Shown here: one piece after another, positions 9,168 through 16,330 of the stretch
Numbering within the stretch: position 1 is the stretch's first letter
How the letters are laid out: each line of letters starts with the position of its first letter
Assembly: GCA_040307715.1 (NCBI GenBank)
Contig: JAWRJC010000072.1
Span: 1-24,263 of the forward strand
DNA length: 24,263 bases
Direction of reading: 5' to 3'
From: RUG13615 sp040307715
Lineage (GTDB): Bacteria; Bacillota; Clostridia; Peptostreptococcales; Anaerovoracaceae
Made by a program: the position numbers and the translations under genes
Notes under the pieces: generated by a model
The model's input: the letters and a program-made list of their open reading frames with translations, nothing else
Databases searched by the model: none
Told to the model about the DNA's origin: nothing

Positions 9168-10287
9168 GCATATTCCCTTCCGCAGGCAGCGTTTCCAGTT
9201 TTCCCTGCGATTCTGCCAGATCGAGCAGTTCCTGCATGCGCCGGTTGTGCGGCCCGATAGGAAGACCTGCATTGATCACCCTGCCGCAGCTGCCGATCAG
9301 TTCTTTCGCCCGTTCAAAAGCCCTGTCGCTGATCTCCTCGAAAGGCGATTCCGCGACCACCTCGCACGCGAGGAGTCTGGCCAGCTGATAGTCCATGTCG
9401 TTCTCATACAGGATGCCCGCTGCGAACGGGGTGTTGGTCTTCTGCAGTTCGCGGTATACCGGGATCCCGGTCCCGCCGGCGCTGATGACAAAGACTTCCG
9501 GTGTTTCTCCGGCAGGCTTCATCAGCTCGATCGAGCCGAACATCGGGTCGAAAAAGCCATTGTCGATGCCGTACAGATCCTTGATGATCTCCTCTTTGAA
9601 CACCTCCTGCGGGGTGCCGTACCGGGTCACATGATCGCCGGATACGCAGACGATCTTGTCCGAGATCTTCTGTGCGAGGTCGATCTCATGCAGCGTCATG
9701 ATGATGGTGATGCCGTTCTTCTTGGCCATCCGTCCGAGGATGCTCAGCAGCTCCAGCTTATAACGGATATCAAGGAAGGAAGTCGGCTCATCGAGGATGA
9801 TGATCTCCGGCTCCTGGCAGATCGCTCTTGCCAGCAGGATGCGCTGTTTCTGGCCATCCGAGATGGCATTGAAATCGCGGCTCCCCAGATCAAGCGCGTT
9901 GACCGCCCGGAGCGCGTCGTCGACTTTCTCCTCGTCCTCGTGGGAGAGGATGCCCAGCCGTCCGGTGTACGGGTAACGGCCTGTCGCGACGATGTCGTGA
10001 CAGGTCAGAAGTTCCGTCTTCAGGCGCTCCGTCAGCACGACCGCCATCCTGGTCGACAGATCCTTGTAAGAAATCGATCGGATCTCTTTGCTGTCGAACA
10101 GGACCTTGCCGCCGATGATCTCGAGCTGCCTGGTGATACTCTTAAGGATCGTCGACTTGCCGGCGCCGTTCGGCCCGATCAGCGTCACGATCTCGCCTTT
10201 TTTGATATCCAGACAGATGTCGTGGATAAGCGTTTTCTTGTTATATCCAACAGAGAGGTTGGAAAGCTCGAAATATTTTTCGCTCAT
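9160..10287 (-). CDS. ABC transporter ATPase (FecE/BtuD type) with C-terminal extension
   Basis: Energises the adjacent permease. Residues 1 to about 250 form the nucleotide-binding domain: Walker A GPNGAGKST (38-46), signature AISDGQKQR (141-149, in place of LSGGQ), Walker B IIIILDEP (161-168, roughly) and the switch His200 (TLHEID). The Q-loop position reads VVLTERLKTELLT, with no obvious glutamine. From about residue 262 an additional region of roughly 110 residues follows. It begins PEVFVISAGGTGIPVYREL and has alternating strands and helices ending in GLPIGPHNRR. Some archaeal and clostridial BtuD-like ATPases carry a C-terminal extension of this sort, as far as I recall. The total of 375 residues is well above the usual 255-275. 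The start overlaps the permease stop by 4 bp. Confidence 0.92.
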   Translation of the reverse strand: MSEKYFELSNLSVGYNKKTLIHDICLDIKKGEIVTLIGPNGAGKSTILKSITRQLEIIGGKVLFDSKEIRSISYKDLSTRMAVVLTERLKTELLTCHDIVATGRYPYTGRLGILSHEDEEKVDDALRAVNALDLGSRDFNAISDGQKQRILLARAICQEPEIIILDEPTSFLDIRYKLELLSILGRMAKKNGITIIMTLHEIDLAQKISDKIVCVSGDHVTRYGTPQEVFKEEIIKDLYGIDNGFFDPMFGSIELMKPAGETPEVFVISAGGTGIPVYRELQKTNTPFAAGILYENDMDYQLARLLACEVVAESPFEEISDRAFERAKELIGSCGRVINAGLPIGPHNRRMQELLDLAESQGKLETLPAEGNMHE

Positions 10288-11357
10288 TTCATCCCCCTCT
10301 TTCTGTTGATCATCATGTAGATGACGACCGGTGCGCCGAAGATCGATGTGACCGTGCTGATATTGAGTTCCAGCGGCGCAAAGGCCAGTCTTGCGATCAG
10401 ATCGCAGAACATACAGAACACCCCGCCGCCGACGAAGGTCGCCGGGATAACAACGATCGGTTTGGATGTGCCAAGCGCGCCTTTGATCAGGAACGGTACC
10501 GCGATCCCGACGAAGGAGATCGGACCGGCGAATGCCGTGACCGTCGCGGAAAAAATGCTCGAGAGCAGGATCAGGGCGATTCTGAAAAACTTGATGTTGA
10601 CACCGATGCTCTGCGCATAGGCTTCGCCCAGCTGGTACGCACCGATCGGCTTGGAACAGAGGAACGTCAGGAACAGCGTCACGCCCACCACCACGACGGT
10701 GATGTGCACATTGCTCCAGCTCATGCCGGAGAAGCTGCCCAGCGACCAGCCGTGCAGGTTGACGATATCGGAATCGCTCGCGAACGTGACGATGAAGTCC
10801 GTGATTGCCGAACAGATATAACCGATCATGATGCCGGCGACGAGCAGTGCCGCCATGTTCTTGATCCGCCGCGCGACCAGCAGGATAAACCCGATGGACA
10901 TCAGCGAACCAAGGAATGCTGCCCCGATCATCGTGTAGGAGGACATCGTGTAGCCGAGGCTCATGCTGTAGATCATCGTGAACGCGACGACCATCTTCGC
11001 ACCGGAGGAGATCCCCAGTACGAACGGACCCGCGATCGGGTTCTCAAAGAATGTCTGCAGCAAAAAGCCGGACAGGCTCAAGGCACCGCCCAGCATGGCC
11101 GCCATCAGGATACGCGGCAGCCGGATCGTCCAGATGATATCCACCTCTTTGGCATCCCCGCTCTTCGTGAACAGGATGTCAAGGATCCGCGAGATCGGAA
11201 TATGGACATTCCCCGAATTGATATTGATAATGATGATCACAAAGAACGCGATCGCCAGCGCCACGAAGACTGTTATATAACGGCTGCGCCGCCGGAAGTT
11301 TTCCTGACGGAAACTTCCCGCGGCACCGGTATTCTGCATTTCTTTTCCCTGACTCAT
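10284..11357 (-). CDS. ABC transporter permease, FecCD/BtuC family
   Basis: Membrane subunit of a type II importer for corrinoids, iron chelates or haem. The 357-residue protein has a basic cytoplasmic N-terminus, a first membrane helix at about 28-46 and about nine further hydrophobic segments. It contains the family's signature block GGALSLSGFLLQTFFENPIA followed by GPFVLGISSGAKMV, and a conserved late GPISFVGIAVPFL segment facing the ATPase. It sits 12 bp after the first binding-protein gene with a weak ribosome site, and its stop overlaps the ATPase start. Family membership is clear; the substrate is inferred only from context. Confidence 0.93.
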   Translation of the reverse strand: MSQGKEMQNTGAAGSFRQENFRRRSRYITVFVALAIAFFVIIIININSGNVHIPISRILDILFTKSGDAKEVDIIWTIRLPRILMAAMLGGALSLSGFLLQTFFENPIAGPFVLGISSGAKMVVAFTMIYSMSLGYTMSSYTMIGAAFLGSLMSIGFILLVARRIKNMAALLVAGIMIGYICSAITDFIVTFASDSDIVNLHGWSLGSFSGMSWSNVHITVVVVGVTLFLTFLCSKPIGAYQLGEAYAQSIGVNIKFFRIALILLSSIFSATVTAFAGPISFVGIAVPFLIKGALGTSKPIVVIPATFVGGGVFCMFCDLIARLAFAPLELNISTVTSIFGAPVVIYMMINRKRGMK

Positions 11358-11369
11358 AACACTTCTTTA

Positions 11370-12566
11370 CTATTTGAGTTTGGTAATGTACTTAAGACCC
11401 GCCTCCGGATCATCCGACGTGAACAAGGTGTGGAAATCCATGATCATATCGCCGGCGATATCGGTCCGCTGATACATGGCACCGCCGGCCAGCCAGCAGT
11501 TTCCTTCTTTGACAGCCTTCATCTCCTTGATGACCGGGTCTTTCGCGATCAGCTCGTCCATCGTCTTGACAGAGCTGTCGATGGATCCGTTGTAGACGAT
11601 GTAATCCGCATCTTTCGCTGTATCGTAGAATGCCTCGATCGACATCGGCATCGTCTGCTTGCCGGAGCCATCGTCGAAGTCCTTGAAGATGTATCTGGCA
11701 CCCGCCATCTCGATCATCGTCGGGATATAGTCGCTGCCTTTGCGGACCATCGCTTTGCCATCCGTCGAGATGTAGAAGAACGCGACCGTTTTCTCTGTGT
11801 TCTGAAAGCCTTCCAGTTCTTCGACCTTTGCCTTCTGCTCATCGAAGAAAGCCTTTGCCTCCTCCGTTTTGCCGATCAGTTCTCCGTAGAATTTGATCCA
11901 TTCCATGCGGCCGAGCGGGTTGCTCTCATAGCTGGAACGGTCGACCAGGACCGGGATCCCCAGTTCCTCGATCATCTCCTGCACCTGAGGAGTATGATAT
12001 ATCATTGTGGACTCAATTGCCAGTCCGCAGCCCTCGTCGATCAGCATTTCGTAGTCCGGTTCGCTGTATTTACCGGCGAAAAGGATGTCCCCCGCTTCCA
12101 TGAGCTGCTTCGGCTCATCGAATGTCCAACCGTCCGGTTTCAGAGAAGTCATGCGGATGCTGTCCTGTCCGTCCATACTGAGAAACAGCGCCATCTGCGC
12201 CGTCGCCGCCAGATAGATATTCTCTACCGGCGCCTGCAGAACGGTCACATCCTCCGGCAGATCCTCCGGCACTTCCCCGTCCTCGGGAACCAGGAAGAAA
12301 TCATCTCCGTCCACGATGTGGAAGTACTTGTACCCGCCTTCATAGCGGTACACATTGAACTGGGTCGCATAGTCCCGTTCAAGTTCTGATTCAAACGTCA
12401 GCCCTTTGATGTCCGGCGCTTCTGACGATGCCTGCGCCTCTGCGGAAGATGCCTGCGTATCCGCGGAATCGTCTCCGTCCCCGGTGCCGCAGCCCGTCAG
12501 ACCGAAGCACAGCGCCATCATCAGCAGCACCAGCAGCAATGCGGTGATTCTTTTTGTCATACTCAT
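11370..12566 (-). CDS. ABC transporter substrate-binding lipoprotein, first copy (FecB/BtuF type)
   Basis: Likely the cognate binding protein for the permease and ATPase immediately downstream. A signal peptide with lipobox FGLTGC (Cys26) gives a lipid anchor, followed by an acidic Ser/Ala linker. The mature part has an N-terminal region of about 60 residues (FESELERDYATQFNVYRYEG), a first lobe (IYLAATAQMALFLSMDGQDS to LGIPVLVDRSSYES), a helix carrying PLGRMEWIKFYGEL, and a second lobe (KTVAFFYISTDG, KGSDYIPTMIEMAGARYIF). The 398-residue length is normal. The ATG overlaps the stop of the surface-protein gene. An alternative start two codons later (MTKR) cannot be excluded. It is colinear with the copy at 7219-8364. 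Confidence 0.9.
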   Translation of the reverse strand: MSMTKRITALLLVLLMMALCFGLTGCGTGDGDDSADTQASSAEAQASSEAPDIKGLTFESELERDYATQFNVYRYEGGYKYFHIVDGDDFFLVPEDGEVPEDLPEDVTVLQAPVENIYLAATAQMALFLSMDGQDSIRMTSLKPDGWTFDEPKQLMEAGDILFAGKYSEPDYEMLIDEGCGLAIESTMIYHTPQVQEMIEELGIPVLVDRSSYESNPLGRMEWIKFYGELIGKTEEAKAFFDEQKAKVEELEGFQNTEKTVAFFYISTDGKAMVRKGSDYIPTMIEMAGARYIFKDFDDGSGKQTMPMSIEAFYDTAKDADYIVYNGSIDSSVKTMDELIAKDPVIKEMKAVKEGNCWLAGGAMYQRTDIAGDMIMDFHTLFTSDDPEAGLKYITKLK

Positions 12567-15133
12567 TTTTTATCTGCCTTTTTTACCAGTTCTTCATAGA
12601 GTTTGTCCGCCTGTTCTTCGCAGCCGTACAATGCCCCGTAAACCTTGATCCATTCTGCCTGCGCCAGTTCGTCTTTTTCCTGCGCGGACCGGTCGATGAT
12701 GACAGGAACATCCAGCGTGGTGAAGCGGCTTTCCAGTTTTTCAAGGTTTTTCTGCAGATCCTTGGCTTCTTCCGTCAGTTTATCCTTATCCTTCGCATCC
12801 TTCTTGATTTCTTCCGGAAGGACATCGCCAGGCAGGATCGCAAGATCCGTTTTGTCCTTGACAACTTTCTGATAATCCGGTTTTTCGAGGTCGCCGGCTG
12901 TTTTGACCGTTTCCTTCTTCAGCGCATTTTTGAGCGATTCCTCTTTCACCTCTTTCTCGTCCATGCCGAGGAGCGAAACCGCGTCCAGGCAGCCGAGGTC
13001 TTTCATCATCCCGATCGCTTCCGGAGAAGCCAGGAATGTTTTTTCGGCGGGGACCGTTACAATGATGTACTCTTTCTCCAGTCCGGCCGGCACTTCGAAA
13101 TCTTCAGGAACGAGCAGGTAATTGACGATATTGTTCTTGTAGAGTGCTTCCGTGTACTCATGGGAAGTTTTTACGATGGCATTGCCTTCATCGTCATATT
13201 CAACCGTTTCTTCCTGTCCGCTTTCCGCGACAGCCTTTTCGGAATTCTCGGTGTATTCCTTCCGGAGTTCGGTATCCTGCGAGATATCAATGGACAGGAG
13301 TTTGACCCCCTGCTCGTATTCGAAGATCTTGAAATACTTCGCGTGCGAGGTCTCGCTTTTGGCTTCCTCGCCGTCCTTTGTCCTGAGCCCGATGATCGTC
13401 GGCGCCTTGTCACTCATCTTGAGCTTGGCCTCAGCGGCTTCCTTCTTTGCTTCCTGCGCTTTTGCAGCATCTGCAGCGGACTCTGCCTTGCCGATATAGA
13501 TCGTATACTCGATCCAGTGCGGCTGCGACATCGCAGTCGTCCTGCCTATGATTGTGTTATTTGCATTGAGTTTGACCGGGATCACAAATGTCGAATTTCC
13601 ACCGCCCTGCTTGTAGTAGGTGCTGCCGGCCGCCCGGAGCTGATCAAATTTGGAACTGGTGAAAACGATCGTCGCATATGCCTGCCCGCCTCTTACCGTG
13701 ATCTTGGAACAGCTGATGCTTACCTTGCCTGTGCCGCCCGAAAAACTGAAGGCATCCGGCGTATACACACCGTCTTTCAGCGTGGTGCTGGCATTGACAC
13801 TCGGCGCGTAAGAATGACTGTCATCGCTGTATTTCTGATCCGGCTTGGTGCTGCCGCCGGATGGTTTATCCGGTTTGGACGGCTTGTCCGGCTTGGATGG
13901 TTTGTCAGGCTTAGAGGGGGTATCCGGCGTGTCCGGCTGATCCGGACCGGACGGATCGTCCGGCGGCTGCACGGAAGGATCCGTGAGCGGTTCCCCGTCG
14001 ATCACGATGGTCTTCGCCGACTTGTCAATGGTGACCGTACGGACGATATCCTCACCGGCTTCTTCATAGGGCGCCTCTTCCGAAACATGAAACCACATCT
14101 CGATTGGTTCTTTATCCTTGAATGCTTCCAGACCCGGGGCATTCAGGAGCGGGATACTGAACTTGCCGCCATCAAGAGATGTTTCTCCCCAATCGATCTT
14201 ACCGCCTTTCACGGTCGGATAGGAGACCGCATCATAGGTGCCGTCCTGCATCACGAGCGTCGGTGCGACACTGTAATTGTTGGAATTCGGACCGCCTACG
14301 ACATGGGTGCTCGCAGCTCCATCGACTTTGAAATCCGCCACATTTGAGGTGACCGTAAAAACGGCTGTTTCATCGTAATCGCCTGTCACCAGTGTTTTCG
14401 CAGTTCTGTCGATCGTGAACTGTCTGGGGTAGAAGGCTCTCGCAAGGCTATTCTTGCCGGCCAGATAATCTTTGTAATAGCTGTCCGAAACCGCAACACA
14501 GGGCACATAAGACTCCCCGGCGCCAAGCGGGATCTTGAACTCCCACTTGCCTTCCGCATTCTTATAGCCGTGGACCCACGCATTATTGCCGGACGCGCTG
14601 CCGTCGCCGTTCGCAACTGCCTGTTCATAGGTCCCTATGCAAAGCTCATGGTATCCGGTGGCGGACAGAGCCATCACCAGATACTCCTGCCCGTTTTCCG
14701 TGATCAGATAGGCGGAGACCGCCTTGAACATGCCGGTCGTATTGGTGATCGCGAGTTCTGTCTTCTGCGGCGCAGTCTCCTCCTCAGCCGGCTGTGCAAG
14801 GAGCGCTTCCTGCACGATCGCGGCTTTGTTTTCTGATGCCGCAGGAATCGCAACCTCTTTTTCCGCTGGATCCGCTTCCGTTACGGTCTCTCCCTCCGGC
14901 GATGCCTCCTCTCCATCGTTTCCATCAACAGCCGATGCTTCTTCAGCCACTGCTTTATCAACGATGGGTGCTTCCTGAACGGCATCCGGCACGGTCTCCT
15001 CAACAGGGCTCTCTGCCGCGGTCTGCTCCGCAGGTGCTGCCACTTCGCCCGCAAAGATCGATAGATCTGTTAAGGCGAATACCAGCATCATTGACAGGCA
15101 GATGACCATGATCCTTTTCAAGCTGCTTTTCAT
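12563..15133 (-). CDS. Large exported protein: repeated beta domains plus an N-terminal half of a FecB-like binding protein
   Basis: First gene of the riboswitch-controlled operon, 856 residues. Layout: signal peptide 1-29; Ala/Glu-rich low-complexity linker 30-125; beta-rich domain A about 126-253; domain B about 256-381; Pro-rich SKPDKP linker 385-440; domain C about 450-548, with KVSISCSKITVRGGQA and TTAMSQPHWIEYT; a charged helix 549-575; and a region at about 595-856 that resembles residues 60-240 of the two binding lipoproteins in this operon (NYLLVPEDFEVPAGLEKEYI, TFLASPEAIGMMKDLGCLDA, DVPVIIDRSAQEKDELAQAE). Domains A and B end alike (FTIDRTAKTLVTGD and VTIDKSAKTIVIDG), which suggests an internal duplication. 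The second lobe of the binding fold is absent. No LPXTG or C-terminal anchor is visible. A role in surface capture of the transported ligand is inferred. Ribosome site GAGGG. Confidence 0.85.
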   Translation of the reverse strand: MKSSLKRIMVICLSMMLVFALTDLSIFAGEVAAPAEQTAAESPVEETVPDAVQEAPIVDKAVAEEASAVDGNDGEEASPEGETVTEADPAEKEVAIPAASENKAAIVQEALLAQPAEEETAPQKTELAITNTTGMFKAVSAYLITENGQEYLVMALSATGYHELCIGTYEQAVANGDGSASGNNAWVHGYKNAEGKWEFKIPLGAGESYVPCVAVSDSYYKDYLAGKNSLARAFYPRQFTIDRTAKTLVTGDYDETAVFTVTSNVADFKVDGAASTHVVGGPNSNNYSVAPTLVMQDGTYDAVSYPTVKGGKIDWGETSLDGGKFSIPLLNAPGLEAFKDKEPIEMWFHVSEEAPYEEAGEDIVRTVTIDKSAKTIVIDGEPLTDPSVQPPDDPSGPDQPDTPDTPSKPDKPSKPDKPSKPDKPSGGSTKPDQKYSDDSHSYAPSVNASTTLKDGVYTPDAFSFSGGTGKVSISCSKITVRGGQAYATIVFTSSKFDQLRAAGSTYYKQGGGNSTFVIPVKLNANNTIIGRTTAMSQPHWIEYTIYIGKAESAADAAKAQEAKKEAAEAKLKMSDKAPTIIGLRTKDGEEAKSETSHAKYFKIFEYEQGVKLLSIDISQDTELRKEYTENSEKAVAESGQEETVEYDDEGNAIVKTSHEYTEALYKNNIVNYLLVPEDFEVPAGLEKEYIIVTVPAEKTFLASPEAIGMMKDLGCLDAVSLLGMDEKEVKEESLKNALKKETVKTAGDLEKPDYQKVVKDKTDLAILPGDVLPEEIKKDAKDKDKLTEEAKDLQKNLEKLESRFTTLDVPVIIDRSAQEKDELAQAEWIKVYGALYGCEEQADKLYEELVKKADKK
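13862..13915 (-). repeat. Three SKPDKP hexapeptide repeats in the surface protein
   Basis: Residues 407-424 read as three copies of Ser-Lys-Pro-Asp-Lys-Pro (18 bp each). They lie within a longer Pro/Asp-rich stretch (385-440) that separates domain B from domain C. The codons differ between copies, so the repeat is kept at protein level. It probably acts as an extended spacer across the cell wall. Confidence 0.9.
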
Positions 15134-15172
15134 TTTGTCCCTCTCTCTGTAAAGACCCCTTTCATTTCACGC

Positions 15173-15204
15173 AAAAGACCCTGCTTCCGGCAAGCAGGGA
15201 TCTT
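15173..15204 (-). terminator. Leader terminator (attenuator) downstream of the B12 riboswitch
   Basis: On the minus strand an 8-bp GC-rich stem (CCCTGCTT/AAGCAGGG, loop GCCGG, 15179-15199) can be lengthened by AAGA/TCTT across one bulged base and is followed by TCTTTT. It lies in the 5' leader, 40 bp before the first ATG. Upstream, the minus-strand heptamer CTTCCGG at 15252-15258 is exactly complementary to CCGGAAG (15184-15190) in the loop and 3' arm of the hairpin, so it could act as an antiterminator. Cobalamin binding would be expected to favour the terminator. Confidence 0.75.
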
Positions 15205-15269
15205 CGTTTGAAATGATGTCACAATCAACAAATGTCATTGGACTACTTTCTCCGGAAGTCTCCCAACTC

Positions 15270-15470
15270 AAATGGCTTACAGCAGGTTTCCTGACTCATA
15301 GATCAGCACATTCCCGCGCCTTCTCAGATGTGCATATTCATCGCTTGGCATACGCACGTAATCCAATGGCCTTTTGTGGGGAACGCTCCCTATTCACAGT
15401 GACCGGATCGTCCGGGATTTGCACCCGGTTCCCTATTATCCAGACAATTCTTTCTGGCACTGCAGCCCTT
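15270..15470 (-). promoter_or_regulatory. Cobalamin (B12) riboswitch aptamer
   Basis: The minus strand carries the B12 box GAGTCAGGAAACCTGCTG (15280-15297). Further upstream is the core TAATAGGGAA followed by GGGTGCAAATCCCGG (15412-15426) and TCACTGTGA (15394-15402), all in the order and spacing of cobalamin riboswitches. A P2-like helix CCAGA/TCTGG and a P1-like pairing of GGCTGCAG (15460-15467) with CTGTAAGCC (15274-15282) close the structure. It controls the downstream transport and cbi operon, which should be repressed when cobalamin is plentiful. Confidence 0.95.
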
Positions 15471-15487
15471 TTATAATGATCCTCTTG

Positions 15488-15517
15488 ACTATACCAAATC
15501 TTTTTCTTATATGTCAA
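15488..15517 (-). promoter_or_regulatory. Sigma-A-type promoter of the riboswitch/cobalamin operon
   Basis: On the minus strand a perfect -35 TTGACA (15512-15517) is followed after 18 bp by an extended -10 TGGTATAGT (hexamer TATAGT, 15488-15493). Transcription would begin near 15481, just before the aptamer. It is the only strong promoter seen upstream of the 15-kb operon. Confidence 0.85.
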
Positions 15518-15577
15518 CGAATCAATAACTGTCTGAAAGATGCGTGCATATACCGATCGGATAAAACTGAACGCGTA

Positions 15578-15606
15578 TTGAAGAGACTGTGCAAGGAGTA
15601 TAGAAT
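15578..15606 (+). promoter_or_regulatory. Promoter of the Lin0512-family gene
   Basis: TTGAAG (15578-15583) and TAGAAT (15601-15606) with a 17-bp spacer, about 33 bp before the ATG. It points away from the riboswitch promoter, with roughly 60 bp between the two -35 elements, so the regions could interact but do not overlap. Confidence 0.6.
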
Positions 15607-15638
15607 AGCAGAAAAGAAATGCGGAACAGGAGGATATC

Positions 15639-16010
15639 ATGGCTTATAAAAGATACAACATCGAGATCGGCCAGGGCGTGGACGTCCACGGTGCCGACAC
15701 CAACAATGCAGTGAAAAAAGCGCTCGCAGATGCCATGCACCACTGCTGCATGGCAGGTATGTCCGAGATCCACGGCATTATGGATAAAAAGGGGCAGGTA
15801 CGGCTGGACATCGATGTCTACGTACCAGGCCCGGAAGAAGTCGATGAACAGATGGTCAAAGACTACATGGCCTTCATGTACGACGATGTGACCGTCCGCA
15901 CGCATAAAGGCGGTGCGGATCCGGAGGGAATCGCCCTGAACGGCATGCCGAAGACGAACATCCTCGTCGCGCTGGCCGTCATCACAGTGTGGATCAACGT
16001 AAAAGAATAG
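15639..16010 (+). CDS. Lin0512-family conserved protein, function unknown
   Basis: A 123-residue soluble protein without signal peptide or membrane segment. I recognise it as the Lin0512 family from the opening KRYNIEIGQGVDVHGADTNN, the cysteine/histidine pair in AMHHCCMAGMSE, and the later DIDVYVPGPEEVDEQ segment. The family is widespread in Firmicutes and has no established reaction that I know of. The length is that of the full family. The ribosome site AGGAGG lies 5 bp before the ATG. It is transcribed divergently from the B12 operon by its own promoter, so a link to cobalamin is only positional. Confidence 0.88.
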   Translation: MAYKRYNIEIGQGVDVHGADTNNAVKKALADAMHHCCMAGMSEIHGIMDKKGQVRLDIDVYVPGPEEVDEQMVKDYMAFMYDDVTVRTHKGGADPEGIALNGMPKTNILVALAVITVWINVKE

Positions 16011-16013
16011 TTC

Positions 16014-16140
16014 GTCGCAGTTCCGCCGGAACTGCTCGCTTTACGCGAGCGCCTTTCGGGTTCGAATCACTTGGTTATGTATAAACGAAAAAAGAATGGC
16101 CAAAGCCATTCTTTTTTTCACTGGTGCGGATGAAGGGATT
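16014..16140. repeat. Direct repeat copy 1: hairpins, T-arm-like motif, terminator, truncated tRNA-Leu 3' end
   Basis: Imperfect copy, most bases shared, of the segment at 16204-16330, offset about 190 bp. In order: hairpin GCAGTTCC/GGAACTGC; hairpin GCTCGC/GCGAGC; CGGGTTCGAATC, a tRNA T-arm-like motif; terminator palindrome; then TGGTGCGGATGAAGGGATT (16122-16140), identical to the last 19 nt of the tRNA-Leu gene read on the opposite strand, after which similarity to the tRNA stops. Confidence 0.85.
16088..16118 (+). terminator. Rho-independent terminator after the Lin0512-family gene
   Basis: A 13-bp perfect stem AAAAAAGAATGGC/GCCATTCTTTTTT with loop CAAA (16101-16104), ending in a run of seven T (16112-16118). 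It lies about 80 bp past the stop codon inside repeat copy 1, and its symmetry would also let it stop minus-strand transcripts. Confidence 0.85.
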
Positions 16141-16203
16141 TTGCAGCCTGCTCCGCAGTCTGCCGGCCGTCGCCTCCCCGTCCGGTCGGCTCGGCCCGCT
16201 CGC

Positions 16204-16330
16204 TACTCGCAGTTCCACCGGAACTGCTTGCTTTACGCGAGCGCCCTTTCGGGTTCGAATCCCTTGTTTCTGTATAAACGAAAAAGAATGGCCAAGGCCA
16301 TTCTTTTTCGTTGGTGCGGATGAAGGGATT
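16204..16330. repeat. Direct repeat copy 2, running into the intact tRNA-Leu gene
   Basis: Same element order as the copy at 16014-16140: GCAGTTCC/GGAACTGC hairpin (16209-16227), a GCTTGC/GCGAGC hairpin, GGGTTCGAATCCCTT (16251-16265), a terminator palindrome, then the tRNA-Leu 3' end. Here the tRNA sequence continues to a full gene. The 15-base T-arm motif is the exact reverse complement of 16323-16337 in the tRNA, and both are centred on the terminator. The 64 bp between the copies (16141-16203) is GC-rich and holds nothing else I can name. Confidence 0.85.
16279..16310. terminator. Bidirectional terminator adjoining tRNA-Leu
   Basis: Perfect 15-bp inverted repeat CGAAAAAGAATGGCC/GGCCATTCTTTTTCG with a 2-base spacer, starting one base after the encoded CCA of tRNA-Leu on the minus strand. 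Both directions end in a T run. It most likely ends the tRNA transcript. Confidence 0.85.

Noticed and set aside
8361..9272. Longer version of CbiK starting at 9272
   Set aside because: The additional 35 residues fall within the ATPase gene and do not resemble CbiK; the ATG at 9167 has a ribosome site and gives the normal family length.
13862..13915. Regular short repeats as a possible CRISPR array or mobile element
   Set aside because: They are in-frame 18-bp SKPDKP codon repeats within a protein linker, without spacers. No CRISPR array, transposase or insertion sequence was seen anywhere in the window.
12554..14347. 597-codon open frame on the plus strand, opposite the surface protein
   Set aside because: Phe/Arg/Ile-rich antisense translation with no domain or ribosome site; the minus-strand gene has a signal peptide, domains and operon context.
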